Assembly: GCF_013090115.1 (NCBI RefSeq) | Contig: NZ_JABFNN010000025.1 | Span: 39,915-103,914, forward strand | DNA: 64,000 nucleotides | From: Flagellimonas amphidinii | GTDB taxonomy: Bacteria > Bacteroidota > Bacteroidia > Flavobacteriales > Flavobacteriaceae | Direction of reading: 5' to 3' | Shown: in pieces, positions 17,552 through 26,484 of the stretch | Layout of the letters: each line of letters begins with the position of its first letter | Numbering within the stretch: position 1 is the first letter of the stretch | Position numbers and translations under genes: made by a program | Notes under the pieces: generated by a model | What the model saw: only the letters and a program-made list of their open reading frames with translations | Databases searched by the model: none | Told to the model about the DNA's origin: nothing

Positions 17552-19327
17552 TTGAAGCACTTTACGTTTTTAGCCATTATGGTCCTATTTATGTCCTGTG
17601 AAACCATCACTCAGGATGAAACCTCTTCATATCAAACTTTTTATGAAAGCTCGGAAGAAAAGGAAACCGCCACATATGAAGAGACGATTTCCTTTTATAT
17701 TAGGCTAGCGAGGGATTTTCCTGAAATAAACATTCATACCATAGGAGAAACAGATAGTGGATACCCGCTGCACATGGTGACCTTTAATCCAGATGGTGAG
17801 TTTAATTTGGACCATGTGCGAAAAGAAAAGGCTGTAATCTTTATTAATAATGGGATTCATCCTGGAGAAAGTGATGGTATTGATGCTACCATGTTGCTCT
17901 ATCGGGATTTAGCCACTAATCAAATTGCAAGCCCTAAGCATACAGTCCTAGTAACCATTCCCATTTACAATATTGGAGGCGCACTAAATAGAAATTCAAC
18001 TACACGTGTCAATCAAAATGGCCCACAGGAGTATGGTTTCAGAGGGAATAGCCAAAACTATGACCTCAACCGGGACTTCATTAAAATGGACACAAAAAAT
18101 GCAAAAACCTTTACAGAAATTTTCCATTTGGTAAAACCTGATGTCTTTGTGGACAACCATGTAAGCAATGGGGCTGATTATCAATATACCTTGACACATC
18201 TTTTTACACAACACAATAAGTTGGGAGGTGAATTGGGAAACTACCTGCATCTAAAATTGATGCCCAACTTGGAACAATCCCTTGCTGAAAATAATTGGGA
18301 TATTACACCCTACGTAAATGTTTTTAACAGACCTCCAGAATATGGTTTTAACCAATTTATGGACCATCCCAGATATTCCACCGGATATACCACCCTATGG
18401 AACACTTTAGGGCTAATGGTAGAAACACATATGCTAAAACCTTATAAAAAGAGAGTTGAAGGAACCTACCAATTAATGCACAGTTTGATTCAAGTAGTTG
18501 AGAAAGATTATAAGAATATCAAATCCCTACGTGAAAAAACACTTGATGCAAACAACAACCTTTCCCAATATTTTTTCAACTGGCAAATCGATACCACCAA
18601 AACTTCCACTTTAAACTTTAAAGGATTTGAAGCTGAACAAGTTGAAAGCGTAGTAACGGGGCAACCCAGATTGAAATATGACCGTAACAAACCCTTTACC
18701 AAGCAAATCACATACTACAATTACTACCATGCTTTGGATACAATTACAGTGCCCGAAGCCTATATCATCAAACAAGGTTGGAACAAGGTCATGGAAAAAT
18801 TGGATGCCAATAATATCCAATATTCTGAAATTCAGCAAGATACTACATTAACTGTTGAATCCTATAAAATAATAGATTACGAAACACGAGATACACCTTA
18901 TGAAGGGCATTATCCTCATTTTAATGCCCAAGTTGAAAAAAGTGTCCGAAATATTAGATTTAGGGTTGGTGATTTCATCATACCCGCACACCAAGAAGGC
19001 ATTAGATACTTATTGGAAACTTTGGAGCCCCAAGGTGCCGATTCCTTCTTTAATTGGAACTTTTTTGATACAGTTTTGCAACAAAAAGAAGGTTTTTCAC
19101 CTTATGTCTTTGAAGACCTAGCTTTAAAAATTCTTCAAAAAGACTCTGTGTTGCGGAAAACTTTTCTAGAGAAAAAAGAAGCGGACGTTGAATTTTCTGA
19201 AGATTGGTACGCCCAATTGGATTGGATTTTTAAACGTTCAGAATATTTGGAGGATGCTTATCTCAATTACCCAGTGTATCGCATTGCAAAAGATAGTGAA
19301 GCTGCCGCTATTTTACCTCAGAACTAG
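17552..19327 (+). CDS. M14-family zinc carboxypeptidase lipoprotein
   Basis: The mature region matches M14 zinc carboxypeptidases: FINNGIHPGESDG supplies the His-x-x-Glu zinc ligands, NRNSTTRVNQNGP and NYDLNRDF the substrate-binding arginines, and DNHVSNGADYQYT the third His. TTG at 17552 is chosen because it gives a lipoprotein signal, MKHFTFLAIMVLFMSC, with Cys16 as lipidation site. The ATG at 17578 would leave too short a signal, and the upstream TTG at 17459 adds an unlikely extension. The product has 591 residues. The large C-terminal part is not recognised. The gene end overlaps the convergent NUDIX gene by 20 bases. Confidence 0.85.
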   Translation: MKHFTFLAIMVLFMSCETITQDETSSYQTFYESSEEKETATYEETISFYIRLARDFPEINIHTIGETDSGYPLHMVTFNPDGEFNLDHVRKEKAVIFINNGIHPGESDGIDATMLLYRDLATNQIASPKHTVLVTIPIYNIGGALNRNSTTRVNQNGPQEYGFRGNSQNYDLNRDFIKMDTKNAKTFTEIFHLVKPDVFVDNHVSNGADYQYTLTHLFTQHNKLGGELGNYLHLKLMPNLEQSLAENNWDITPYVNVFNRPPEYGFNQFMDHPRYSTGYTTLWNTLGLMVETHMLKPYKKRVEGTYQLMHSLIQVVEKDYKNIKSLREKTLDANNNLSQYFFNWQIDTTKTSTLNFKGFEAEQVESVVTGQPRLKYDRNKPFTKQITYYNYYHALDTITVPEAYIIKQGWNKVMEKLDANNIQYSEIQQDTTLTVESYKIIDYETRDTPYEGHYPHFNAQVEKSVRNIRFRVGDFIIPAHQEGIRYLLETLEPQGADSFFNWNFFDTVLQQKEGFSPYVFEDLALKILQKDSVLRKTFLEKKEADVEFSEDWYAQLDWIFKRSEYLEDAYLNYPVYRIAKDSEAAAILPQN

Positions 19328-19916
19328 GCCAATCCTCAAATAATACCTTTATATTAAAGTAAGAATTCTCCAGAGCTTTCTTAATTTTTCTAGGGCCTTT
19401 CCATTTTACCTTTTCAATGCCCTCTGCTTCCTCAGCCACTAATTTTCCATTATAATCGGTAGACATAACAAACCAATGGACTTTTTTAAGCCTGTATTCT
19501 CCACTTCTCTTAAAAATATGATAGGTGGTTTTCAAGAATTTTTCAATTTTCAGGTTTTTCACCCCTGTTTCTTCCTCAACTTCCCTAACAGCTGCTCTTT
19601 CAATGGATTCCCCTTTATCCACCTTCCCTTTTGGCAAATCCCACTTCCCATTTCTGAAGATAAAAAGTACTTTTCCCTTAGGGTTGACCACAAAACCACC
19701 TCCAGCTACCACCACAGGTATCTTGTGCATAAAAATATTCAAGATTTCCTTCTCATCGGGATGATATAGATAAGCTACATCAAAATCACCCTTAGCTAAG
19801 GAATTTATGGCATCTAATACAGAATCCCCATCCAACGAGAACAAATTGCCATTGGAATTTTCCGGGCGCTTGTTTGTTAAAATCAGTGGGGACTCATTAA
19901 CAAAAACTTCATACAT
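19308..19916 (-). CDS. NUDIX hydrolase
   Basis: This 202-residue protein carries a Nudix box split as GKVDKGESIERAAV then REVEEETGV, matching the GX5EX7REUXEEXGU consensus that binds the metal-diphosphate substrate. WDLPKGKV precedes the box. An N-terminal region of about 65 residues is of unknown function. ATG at 19916 is preferred to an upstream TTG. The start codon is only seven bases from that of divergent pyrE, an unusually tight arrangement. The substrate is not predictable; a house-cleaning nucleotide role is possible. Confidence 0.88.
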   Translation of the reverse strand: MYEVFVNESPLILTNKRPENSNGNLFSLDGDSVLDAINSLAKGDFDVAYLYHPDEKEILNIFMHKIPVVVAGGGFVVNPKGKVLFIFRNGKWDLPKGKVDKGESIERAAVREVEEETGVKNLKIEKFLKTTYHIFKRSGEYRLKKVHWFVMSTDYNGKLVAEEAEGIEKVKWKGPRKIKKALENSYFNIKVLFEDWPSSEVK

Positions 19917-19923
19917 TTGCGCA

Positions 19924-20565
19924 ATGGTTTTAGACAAAGAAACTGCAAAAAAAACTGCCGAACTTCTGCTACAAATTAATGCAATTAAGTTGGAACCCGA
20001 AAATCCTTTTACATGGGCTTCTGGGTGGAAATCTCCTATTTATTGCGATAACAGAATTATGCTTTCTTATCCTGAAATACGAAATTTTGTCAGGGAAGAA
20101 ATAGCCAAACAGGTAGAAAAACTCTACGGAAAGCCAGATGTGATCGCTGGTGTGGCCACAGGCGCGATTGGAATTGGAATTCTGGTAGCTGAAGCACTTG
20201 GGCTACCTTTTGTCTATGTAAGACCAGAACCCAAGTCACACGGAAGACAAAATCAGATTGAAGGTTATTTGGAATCTGGTCAAAATGTGGTGGTTATTGA
20301 AGATTTGATCAGTACTGGAAAAAGTAGTTTAAATGCAGTTAAAGCTCTGAAAAACCATAAAGTCAATGTAAAAGGCATGGTTGCCATATTCACTTATGGG
20401 TTCCCAGTGGCAGATACTAATTTTGAAGAAGAAAATGTAAGCCTGCATACTTTGTCAGACTATGACCACCTCATTGAGCAGGCTTCCGAGACCCATTACA
20501 TTAAAGAATCACAATTACAAACCCTGTTGCAATGGAAATCCAATCCACAGCAATGGAAACAATAA
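19924..20565 (+). CDS. pyrE: Orotate phosphoribosyltransferase
   Basis: PyrE converts orotate and PRPP to orotidine monophosphate in pyrimidine synthesis. The 213-residue protein has family motifs PFTWASGWKSPIYCDNR at the N-terminus, YVRPEPKSHGRQNQIEG in the mobile catalytic loop, and the PRPP-binding VVVIEDLISTGKSS. The ATG at 19924 matches the family start; the frame runs further upstream, but inside the divergent NUDIX gene. An SRPBCC gene follows after four bases and is probably cotranscribed. Confidence 0.95.
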   Translation: MVLDKETAKKTAELLLQINAIKLEPENPFTWASGWKSPIYCDNRIMLSYPEIRNFVREEIAKQVEKLYGKPDVIAGVATGAIGIGILVAEALGLPFVYVRPEPKSHGRQNQIEGYLESGQNVVVIEDLISTGKSSLNAVKALKNHKVNVKGMVAIFTYGFPVADTNFEEENVSLHTLSDYDHLIEQASETHYIKESQLQTLLQWKSNPQQWKQ

Positions 20566-20569
20566 GATT

Positions 20570-20968
20570 ATGCATATTGAAGTCGCCAAAAAGAAAGTGG
20601 CAAAAAGTGATAAAGAAGTATTTGAGTTTTTGATAGACATTAAAAACTTTGAAACGCTAATGCCCGACAACATTGACAAGTTTGAAGTTTTGGATGAAAA
20701 GACCTTCAAATTTGCTTTAAAGGGTATGCCTGAAATCGTTCTAAGACTAAAAGAGCAATACCCTAACGAAAAAGTAGTACTGGGTGCTGCCAGTGATAAA
20801 CTACCTTTCACCCTCACAGGGGAAATTACATCACTAGGTGAAAATGAAAGCGAAGTAGGTCTTAGTTTTGAAGGAGAATTCAATGCCATGATGGCTATGA
20901 TGATCAAGAGTCCGATTACCAATTTCATGGAGACTCTATCAGCCAACATGGATAAAATTGGTCAATAA
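20570..20968 (+). CDS. SRPBCC-fold (START-like) protein
   Basis: This 132-residue protein resembles the polyketide cyclase/START-like SRPBCC family, small barrels that bind hydrophobic ligands. The N-terminal segment EVAKKKVAKSDKEVFEFLIDIKN, here described in two parts EVAKKKVAKSDK and EVFEFLID, and the LMPDNIDKFEV segment fit this family. The function is unknown. The start at 20570 follows pyrE by four bases. The end overlaps convergent birA by seven bases. Confidence 0.75.
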   Translation: MHIEVAKKKVAKSDKEVFEFLIDIKNFETLMPDNIDKFEVLDEKTFKFALKGMPEIVLRLKEQYPNEKVVLGAASDKLPFTLTGEITSLGENESEVGLSFEGEFNAMMAMMIKSPITNFMETLSANMDKIGQ

Positions 20969-21705
20969 AGCAAGGATATTTCCTTTAAAGCGAATTCTTT
21001 AAAAATCTGGTCTTCCAATTCCAGTTTTAGTTTCCCATTTGGCAAAATCTCCCGAATAAACCCCATGAACACTTCTCCATTGACATTCTCAAAGGTTGAA
21101 GGTTTATCTTTACGGAACAATAACTTTTCGTAAGAAGGCAAAAGCTGCATTACAGTTTTTCTTTCAATACCGTCAAAATGAAAGTTCAATTTTTCTAAAA
21201 TTTTGGCGAGTAGCTCATCCAAATCAAAAAAGCTCCCACTTATAGATTTTAGAGAAGAAGCTTTATCCAAATCTTCGAAGGAAGTCTGATTTACATTTAG
21301 ACCAATTCCAATTATGGAATGATCTATCCACTGACCTCTCAATATATTTTCAATAAGAATACCACAGATTTTTAAAGAACCTGACATAATGTCGTTAGGC
21401 CATTTTACCTTAAGATTTGGTATTCCCAACTCTCTTAAAGCATCACATATTGCCATTGAAGAGCCAATGTTTAAAATGAATTGGTGTTTGATATGGAGGG
21501 AATTAAATTTTTTCAAAATACTAAAAGTCAGGTTTTTACCAGATTCTGATTGCCAAACGGTTCCCATTTGTCCCCTTCCCTTCAGTTGACTTTTGGCTAC
21601 CACAACCGTTCCGTCTTTGAGATCTTGAGCATGCACCAAATCTTTCAAAAACAAATTTGTAGAATCCGTGGCATCAAGTTTGATTATTTGTGATTGTGCT
21701 TCCAT
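20962..21705 (-). CDS. birA: Biotin--[acetyl-CoA-carboxylase] ligase
   Basis: This 247-residue protein activates biotin with ATP and attaches it to carboxylase lysines. The biotin-binding motif GRGQMGTVWQS is present, with DATDSTN upstream and KWPNDIM with the catalytic lysine, followed by KICGILIE and IGIGLNVN. There is no N-terminal helix-turn-helix, so it is the ligase-only type and not a repressor. It is divergent from rsfS with an 81-base gap. Confidence 0.93.
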   Translation of the reverse strand: MEAQSQIIKLDATDSTNLFLKDLVHAQDLKDGTVVVAKSQLKGRGQMGTVWQSESGKNLTFSILKKFNSLHIKHQFILNIGSSMAICDALRELGIPNLKVKWPNDIMSGSLKICGILIENILRGQWIDHSIIGIGLNVNQTSFEDLDKASSLKSISGSFFDLDELLAKILEKLNFHFDGIERKTVMQLLPSYEKLLFRKDKPSTFENVNGEVFMGFIREILPNGKLKLELEDQIFKEFALKEISLLY

Positions 21706-21759
21706 TGTGTTGCGTCCAACGATATGTTAAAATCTAGGGCTAAGAAAACAAAAAAAATA

Positions 21760-21767
21760 TAACTTTG
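21760..21767 (+). promoter_or_regulatory. Putative -7 promoter element for rsfS-ftsH operon
   Basis: TAACTTTG matches the Bacteroidetes TAnnTTTG consensus 19 bases before the rsfS ATG. No TTG occurs at the usual spacing upstream, so only the -7 part is supported. Confidence 0.5.
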
Positions 21768-21786
21768 TAGAAACTAAAATTTTTGA

Positions 21787-22164
21787 ATGCAGAAAACCAA
21801 AGCTAGTGCAGATGAACTGATTGCCTTAATTTTACACGGTATAGAAGAAGTTAAAGGAGTTGATATAAATCTACTGGATCTTAGGGAAATTGAAAATACA
21901 GTTTGCGACTACTTCATAATCTGCAACGGTACTTCCAACACGCATGTAAACGCAATAGTTTCTTCCATCCAAAAAACCGTCAGCAAAGCCATCAAGGACA
22001 AACCTTGGCATATTGAAGGTTCTGAAAATGCAGAATGGGTCTTGATGGACTATGTAAACGTGGTGGTTCATGTATTTCAAAAACACATTAGGGAATTCTA
22101 CGACATTGAAGGACTTTGGGGAGATGCCAAAGTGACCATGGTGGAGAGCAGCTATAATTCGTAA
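21787..22164 (+). CDS. rsfS: Ribosome silencing factor RsfS
   Basis: This 125-residue protein is RsfS (Iojap/YbeB), which binds ribosomal protein uL14 and blocks subunit joining under starvation. Recognised segments are KGVDINLLDLREIE, VCDYFIICNGTSNTHV, PWHIEGSENAEWVLMDY and VVVHVFQKHIREFYDIEGLW. The length is typical. It leads the operon: ftsH starts four bases after its stop, an arrangement often seen in Flavobacteriaceae. Confidence 0.96.
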   Translation: MQKTKASADELIALILHGIEEVKGVDINLLDLREIENTVCDYFIICNGTSNTHVNAIVSSIQKTVSKAIKDKPWHIEGSENAEWVLMDYVNVVVHVFQKHIREFYDIEGLWGDAKVTMVESSYNS

Positions 22165-22168
22165 AAAA

Positions 22169-24109
22169 ATGGCAAAAGAAAACAATACCAATACTCCTAA
22201 GAAACCTCGTTTTAGCTCATGGTGGGTCTATGGCGTAGTAATTGCATTGATCATAGGCTTTCAATTTTTTGGTGGAAGTAGTTTTTCAAGTACTGAAAAA
22301 ACAACAACCTCCGAGCTTCAGGAGTTTTTGCGCAATGGTGACATTGCAGAAATACTGATTATTACCAATACCCGACAGGCCAAAGTCTTCCTAACAGAAG
22401 AAGCACTGCAAAAAGATGTCCACAAAAATGTGGCGGACAAACCTTTCAATTTTTCGACAGGTAAAGTTCCTCAATATGTACTGGATTATGGGGATTTGCA
22501 AAATTTTGAGGACGAAATCAATAGCATTAAAAAAGAGAACAATTTAGATACTATTGTTGATTTTGACACTGAATCCAATGTATTGGGCGAACTATTGCTT
22601 TCCCTGCTTCCTTTTGCGCTGATTATAGGAATTTGGATTTATCTTATGCGAAGAATGTCAGGTGGTGCCGGCGGAGGCGCTGGAGGTCAAATCTTCAACA
22701 TAGGAAAATCAAAGGCCAAACTCTTCGATGAAAAAACAGATACTAGAACTTCTTTTAAAGATGTAGCTGGTTTAGAAGGTGCTAAAGAAGAAGTCCAAGA
22801 AATTGTGGAATTCTTAAAAAACCCGGACAAGTATACTTCCTTAGGTGGTAAAATTCCAAAAGGAGCATTATTGGTAGGGCCTCCCGGAACGGGTAAGACC
22901 TTATTGGCCAAAGCTGTTGCTGGTGAAGCGAAAGTCCCATTTTTCTCACTCTCCGGTTCTGATTTTGTTGAAATGTTTGTTGGGGTCGGTGCGTCTAGGG
23001 TTCGTGATCTTTTCAAACAAGCAAAGGACAAATCACCTTCCATCATTTTTATTGATGAGATTGATGCTATTGGTCGTGCCAGGGGAAAAAATAATTTCAC
23101 GGGATCCAATGATGAACGTGAGAACACATTGAACCAATTGTTGACCGAAATGGACGGTTTCGGTACTAATACCAACGTCATTGTGCTTGCGGCTACTAAC
23201 CGTGCTGATGTTTTGGACAAAGCTTTAATGCGTGCCGGACGTTTTGACCGTCAGATTTATGTGGATCTTCCGGACCTACGTGAAAGAAAAGAAATTTTTG
23301 AAGTTCATTTACGCCCAATAAAAACTGCGGAAACATTGGATTTGGACTTCTTGGCTAAACAAACTCCAGGTTTCTCAGGAGCTGATATTGCAAATGTCTG
23401 TAACGAAGCTGCCCTGATTGCTGCCAGAAAAGAGAAAAAAGCGGTTACCAAACAAGACTTCTTAGATGCTGTTGATAGAATTGTTGGAGGATTGGAGAAG
23501 AAAAACAAGATAATAACTCCAGAAGAGAAAAAGACCATAGCCTTTCATGAAGCTGGCCATGCCACTGTAAGTTGGATGTTGGAACATGCAGCACCTTTAG
23601 TAAAAGTTACCATTGTTCCCCGTGGACAATCATTGGGTGCAGCATGGTATCTGCCAGAAGAACGCCTCATTGTTCGTCCAGAACAAATGTTGGATGAAAT
23701 GTGTGCCACCATGGGGGGAAGAGCTGCAGAAAAAGTGGTTTTCAATAAAATATCTACCGGTGCCTTGAGCGATTTGGAAAAAGTGACCAAACAAGCTCGT
23801 GCCATGGTTACCATATATGGCCTCAATGAAGAATTGGGCAACATAACCTATTATGATTCCTCAGGACAAAATGAATATGGTTTCACTAAACCATATAGTG
23901 AGGAAACTGCCCAGAAAATTGATATGGAAATATCAAAAATCATTGAAAAACAATACCAACGTGCCATTAAGTTATTGGAAGAAAATAAGGATAAACTTGC
24001 TGAACTAGCAGGGCGATTGTTGGAAAAAGAAGTTATCTTTAAAGACGATTTAGAAAAGATTTTTGGCAAAAGGCCCTTCGAAAAAGAGGAATTAGAGACT
24101 GCCGAATAA
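22169..24109 (+). CDS. ftsH: ATP-dependent zinc metalloprotease FtsH
   Basis: FtsH is a membrane-bound AAA+ protease that degrades unfolded membrane proteins and regulatory targets. The 646-residue protein has membrane segments at about 19-33 and 140-160, with a periplasmic domain between. The Walker A motif GPPGTGKT is at 237-244, Walker B includes [11 protein letters not shown], and the second region of homology contains [19 protein letters not shown]. The zinc site HEAGH is at 460-464. A glycine-rich linker ([10 protein letters not shown]) follows the second membrane segment. It is cotranscribed with rsfS. Confidence 0.97.
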   Translation: MAKENNTNTPKKPRFSSWWVYGVVIALIIGFQFFGGSSFSSTEKTTTSELQEFLRNGDIAEILIITNTRQAKVFLTEEALQKDVHKNVADKPFNFSTGKVPQYVLDYGDLQNFEDEINSIKKENNLDTIVDFDTESNVLGELLLSLLPFALIIGIWIYLMRRMSGGAGGGAGGQIFNIGKSKAKLFDEKTDTRTSFKDVAGLEGAKEEVQEIVEFLKNPDKYTSLGGKIPKGALLVGPPGTGKTLLAKAVAGEAKVPFFSLSGSDFVEMFVGVGASRVRDLFKQAKDKSPSIIFIDEIDAIGRARGKNNFTGSNDERENTLNQLLTEMDGFGTNTNVIVLAATNRADVLDKALMRAGRFDRQIYVDLPDLRERKEIFEVHLRPIKTAETLDLDFLAKQTPGFSGADIANVCNEAALIAARKEKKAVTKQDFLDAVDRIVGGLEKKNKIITPEEKKTIAFHEAGHATVSWMLEHAAPLVKVTIVPRGQSLGAAWYLPEERLIVRPEQMLDEMCATMGGRAAEKVVFNKISTGALSDLEKVTKQARAMVTIYGLNEELGNITYYDSSGQNEYGFTKPYSEETAQKIDMEISKIIEKQYQRAIKLLEENKDKLAELAGRLLEKEVIFKDDLEKIFGKRPFEKEELETAE

Positions 24110-24157
24110 TCTAAATCACCTATAAACCTTTATTCATAAATGTTCTTAAAGCCGTAA

Positions 24158-24766
24158 ATGGGTGTTTTTGGCAAACTTTTCGGAGGTGGTAAAAAGGTTT
24201 CCAAGGAAACTTTGGAAACCCGTGGAGAGCATATGCCCGATCTCAAAATTCCCGTTGACGAAAAGTTCACCATCTACTTTAAGAAAAATGGAGGCAAGTT
24301 TTTGTATTGCGAAGACTTTTCAGAAGTTTCAGACGCCTTAAAAAACATTATTTCGGAAAACGATTGGCAAAATCACTTTTTTTACACGCTAGACCATAGA
24401 CTGGAAAATCGATTTGCTTCAGAAAAAATTCAGTTCACCGAAAACAGACAAGAGAGTGATATCTTTTTCACAACTTGCGAGCATCTAATTGCCCACAATG
24501 GTTCTATTTTGGTGTGCTCCAACCAAATCAAAGAGAAAAAACTGGATGAACTGCCATCCAATCTTATTGTATTTGCCACAACAAGTCAACTAGTGGATTC
24601 CATTAGCGAAGCCCTAAAAATCATCAAGGAGAAATACCGAAAAGATATTCCCAACAATATTACCACACTTAAACATTTTCAACCCACCCCAGAAAATAAA
24701 AATGATTTCCTTTCATACGGAAGTGCTTCAAAAAATGTATATCTTTTGCTTTTAGAAGACTACTAA
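24158..24766 (+). CDS. LUD-domain (LutC/YkgG-like) protein
   Basis: This 202-residue protein resembles the LUD domain family. LutC, a member, takes part in lactate oxidation, but here no lutA or lutB lies nearby. Support comes from the C-terminal half: ESDIFFTTCEHLIAHNGSILVCSNQ, given here as ESDIFFTTCEHL and IAHNGSILVCSNQ, and NLIVFATTSQLVDSI. It begins with a short basic leader MGVFGKLFGGGKKVSK. The location between ftsH and cdsA suggests an envelope-related role, an inference from context only. Confidence 0.75.
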   Translation: MGVFGKLFGGGKKVSKETLETRGEHMPDLKIPVDEKFTIYFKKNGGKFLYCEDFSEVSDALKNIISENDWQNHFFYTLDHRLENRFASEKIQFTENRQESDIFFTTCEHLIAHNGSILVCSNQIKEKKLDELPSNLIVFATTSQLVDSISEALKIIKEKYRKDIPNNITTLKHFQPTPENKNDFLSYGSASKNVYLLLLEDY

Positions 24767-24769
24767 CCA

Positions 24770-25573
24770 ATGAAAGAAATGCTGAGGCGCTCCATTACAG
24801 GGGCCATTTATGTTATACTCCTATTAGGTTCTGTTTTTTTAAGTTCTGACGCCTTTGATTTTCTTTTTATGGTGTTTGGTTTAGCCTGTTTGTATGAATT
24901 CAAACGGATAGTAAGGCTAAAAGGATATTATATTTTTGTTGCGTATTTGGCACTATGGTGGACCTTTATCTATCTAGTACAGGAAAAAACGATAATAATC
25001 TTTTTATTACTACTTACCCTTACCGTTGATTTAGCCTTATTGGCATTTCTTTTTTCCAAAAAACATAGGAAATTCAATGATTTTCAAAAATTTATCATTG
25101 CTGTTTTCTATATTGGCGGCGGTTGTATCTTTTTAACCATGATTCCGTACAATCAGAATAATTTCTCGCAATTATTGATCATGGGAGTTTTTATTTTGAT
25201 ATGGGTCAATGACACTTTCGCTTACTTCGTGGGAAGAACTTTGGGCAGAACAAAATTATATCCCTCAGTTTCTCCCAAAAAAACCATTGAAGGTTCTGTT
25301 GGAGGTCTTATTTTTGCACTGGTCGCTGCATATGTTTTAGCAGGTTATGAAACTTCACTGACATTTATGGAATGGATGATACTGGGTATCGTCATTGTGT
25401 TGGCAGGAAGTTTGGGTGATTTGCTGGAATCAAAGTTTAAAAGAGTGGCAGGGGTAAAAGATAGCGGTGCCATATTACCCGGTCACGGAGGAGTTTGGGA
25501 TAGATTGGATAGTTTGGTGTTTGCTGCACCTTTTGCTTATCTGACACTTAAAATATTTTCCTATGTTTCATAG
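24770..25573 (+). CDS. cdsA: Phosphatidate cytidylyltransferase
   Basis: CdsA makes CDP-diacylglycerol from phosphatidate and CTP at the membrane, the branch point for phospholipids. The 267-residue protein is highly hydrophobic with about seven to eight membrane segments. The C-terminal family signature is present: ESKFKRVAGVKDSG, LPGHGGVWDRLDS with catalytic acidic residues. FVGRTLGRTKLYPSVSPKKT, seen as GRTLGRTKLYP and SPKKT, is also conserved. The psd gene overlaps its end by 11 bases, so the two consecutive phospholipid enzymes are translationally coupled. Confidence 0.96.
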   Translation: MKEMLRRSITGAIYVILLLGSVFLSSDAFDFLFMVFGLACLYEFKRIVRLKGYYIFVAYLALWWTFIYLVQEKTIIIFLLLLTLTVDLALLAFLFSKKHRKFNDFQKFIIAVFYIGGGCIFLTMIPYNQNNFSQLLIMGVFILIWVNDTFAYFVGRTLGRTKLYPSVSPKKTIEGSVGGLIFALVAAYVLAGYETSLTFMEWMILGIVIVLAGSLGDLLESKFKRVAGVKDSGAILPGHGGVWDRLDSLVFAAPFAYLTLKIFSYVS

Positions 25574-26228
25574 AGAGGGGCAGAAAATAATTCTTATTAC
25601 TTTTTTTATAGTGATTGCCATTATCATGGCAGCACAGTTTTATATTCCAATTGAATGGCTCCGCTATGCAGTTCAATTGGGCGCTTTTGTGCTCTTGGTA
25701 TTGATACTACAGTTTTTTAGGAACCCCAAAAGGCCTGTAACACCCAATTTTGATGATATTTTAGCCCCCGTGGATGGTAAAGTAGTTGCCATTGAAGAAG
25801 TAGAAGAGCCTGAATATTTTAAAGGCCCTAGAAGGCAAGTTTCCATATTCATGTCTCCTTTTAATGTACATGTCACTCGTTATGCCGCAAGTGGAACCAT
25901 AACTTATTCCAAATACCATCCAGGGAAATATTTGGTAGCATGGCACCCAAAATCAAGCACTGAAAATGAACGGACAACTGTAATCTTGCATACACCCAAA
26001 TTTGGAGAAATCGGTTACAGACAGATTGCAGGGGCTCTTGCCCGTAGGATCGTAAATTATGCTGAAGAAGGTGAACAAGTGACCCAAGGAGAAGACGCAG
26101 GTTTCATCAAGTTTGGTTCGCGTGTAGATTTATTATTGCCATTGGATTGCAATGTTACCGTGAAATTGAATCAAAAAGTGGTTGGGGCCAAAACCTGTGT
26201 TGCTTCAATCCGAAACAGTGATGATTGA
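25563..26228 (+). CDS. psd: Phosphatidylserine decarboxylase proenzyme
   Basis: This 221-residue enzyme of the short, archaeal/Bacteroidetes-like Psd type makes phosphatidylethanolamine. The self-cleavage site is Gly185-Ser186 in KFGSRVD, whose serine becomes the pyruvoyl cofactor. APVDGKV (Asp71) and SPFNVHVTR (His103) supply the protease-like triad. Two hydrophobic segments occupy the first 52 residues. It overlaps cdsA upstream and the ACBP gene downstream. Phosphatidylserine synthase, the intermediate step, is not in the window. Confidence 0.95.
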   Translation: MFHREGQKIILITFFIVIAIIMAAQFYIPIEWLRYAVQLGAFVLLVLILQFFRNPKRPVTPNFDDILAPVDGKVVAIEEVEEPEYFKGPRRQVSIFMSPFNVHVTRYAASGTITYSKYHPGKYLVAWHPKSSTENERTTVILHTPKFGEIGYRQIAGALARRIVNYAEEGEQVTQGEDAGFIKFGSRVDLLLPLDCNVTVKLNQKVVGAKTCVASIRNSDD

Positions 26229-26484
26229 TGAAGAGCTAAATACACAATTCAAAGAGGCAGTTTCATATGTTAACAGTTATTTGGAACCTTTGCCTGCGGA
26301 TGTTTTGCTCAAACTATACGCCTACTATAAAGTTGCCACCAAAGATTATGGAAACCCTGGAAGCAGAACTCCTCTAATCAATGCCTTTAAAGCAAATGCC
26401 CTGATCCAAGCGCAAAATGTAGGTATTGAGGAGGCTATGAGAAACTACATCGATTTGGTCAACAGTCAAATAAAAAAACCTTAA
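26221..26484 (+). CDS. Acyl-CoA-binding protein
   Basis: This 87-residue protein is an acyl-CoA-binding domain protein: four-helix family features include FKEAVSYVNS, LLKLYAYYKVATKDYG and the C-terminal AMRNYIDLV. The tyrosine/lysine pattern in KLYAYYKVAT corresponds to the ligand-binding helix. The family binds long-chain acyl-CoA esters and is much more common in eukaryotes than in bacteria. ATG at 26221 overlaps the psd end by eight bases, so the gene belongs to the phospholipid operon and may supply acyl-CoA. It ends convergently against the next gene with a four-base overlap. Confidence 0.9.
   Translation: MIDEELNTQFKEAVSYVNSYLEPLPADVLLKLYAYYKVATKDYGNPGSRTPLINAFKANALIQAQNVGIEEAMRNYIDLVNSQIKKP

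Noticed and set aside
22687..23220. Long minus-strand frame over ftsH
   Set aside because: Shadow of the highly conserved AAA domain; no start, promoter or family similarity.
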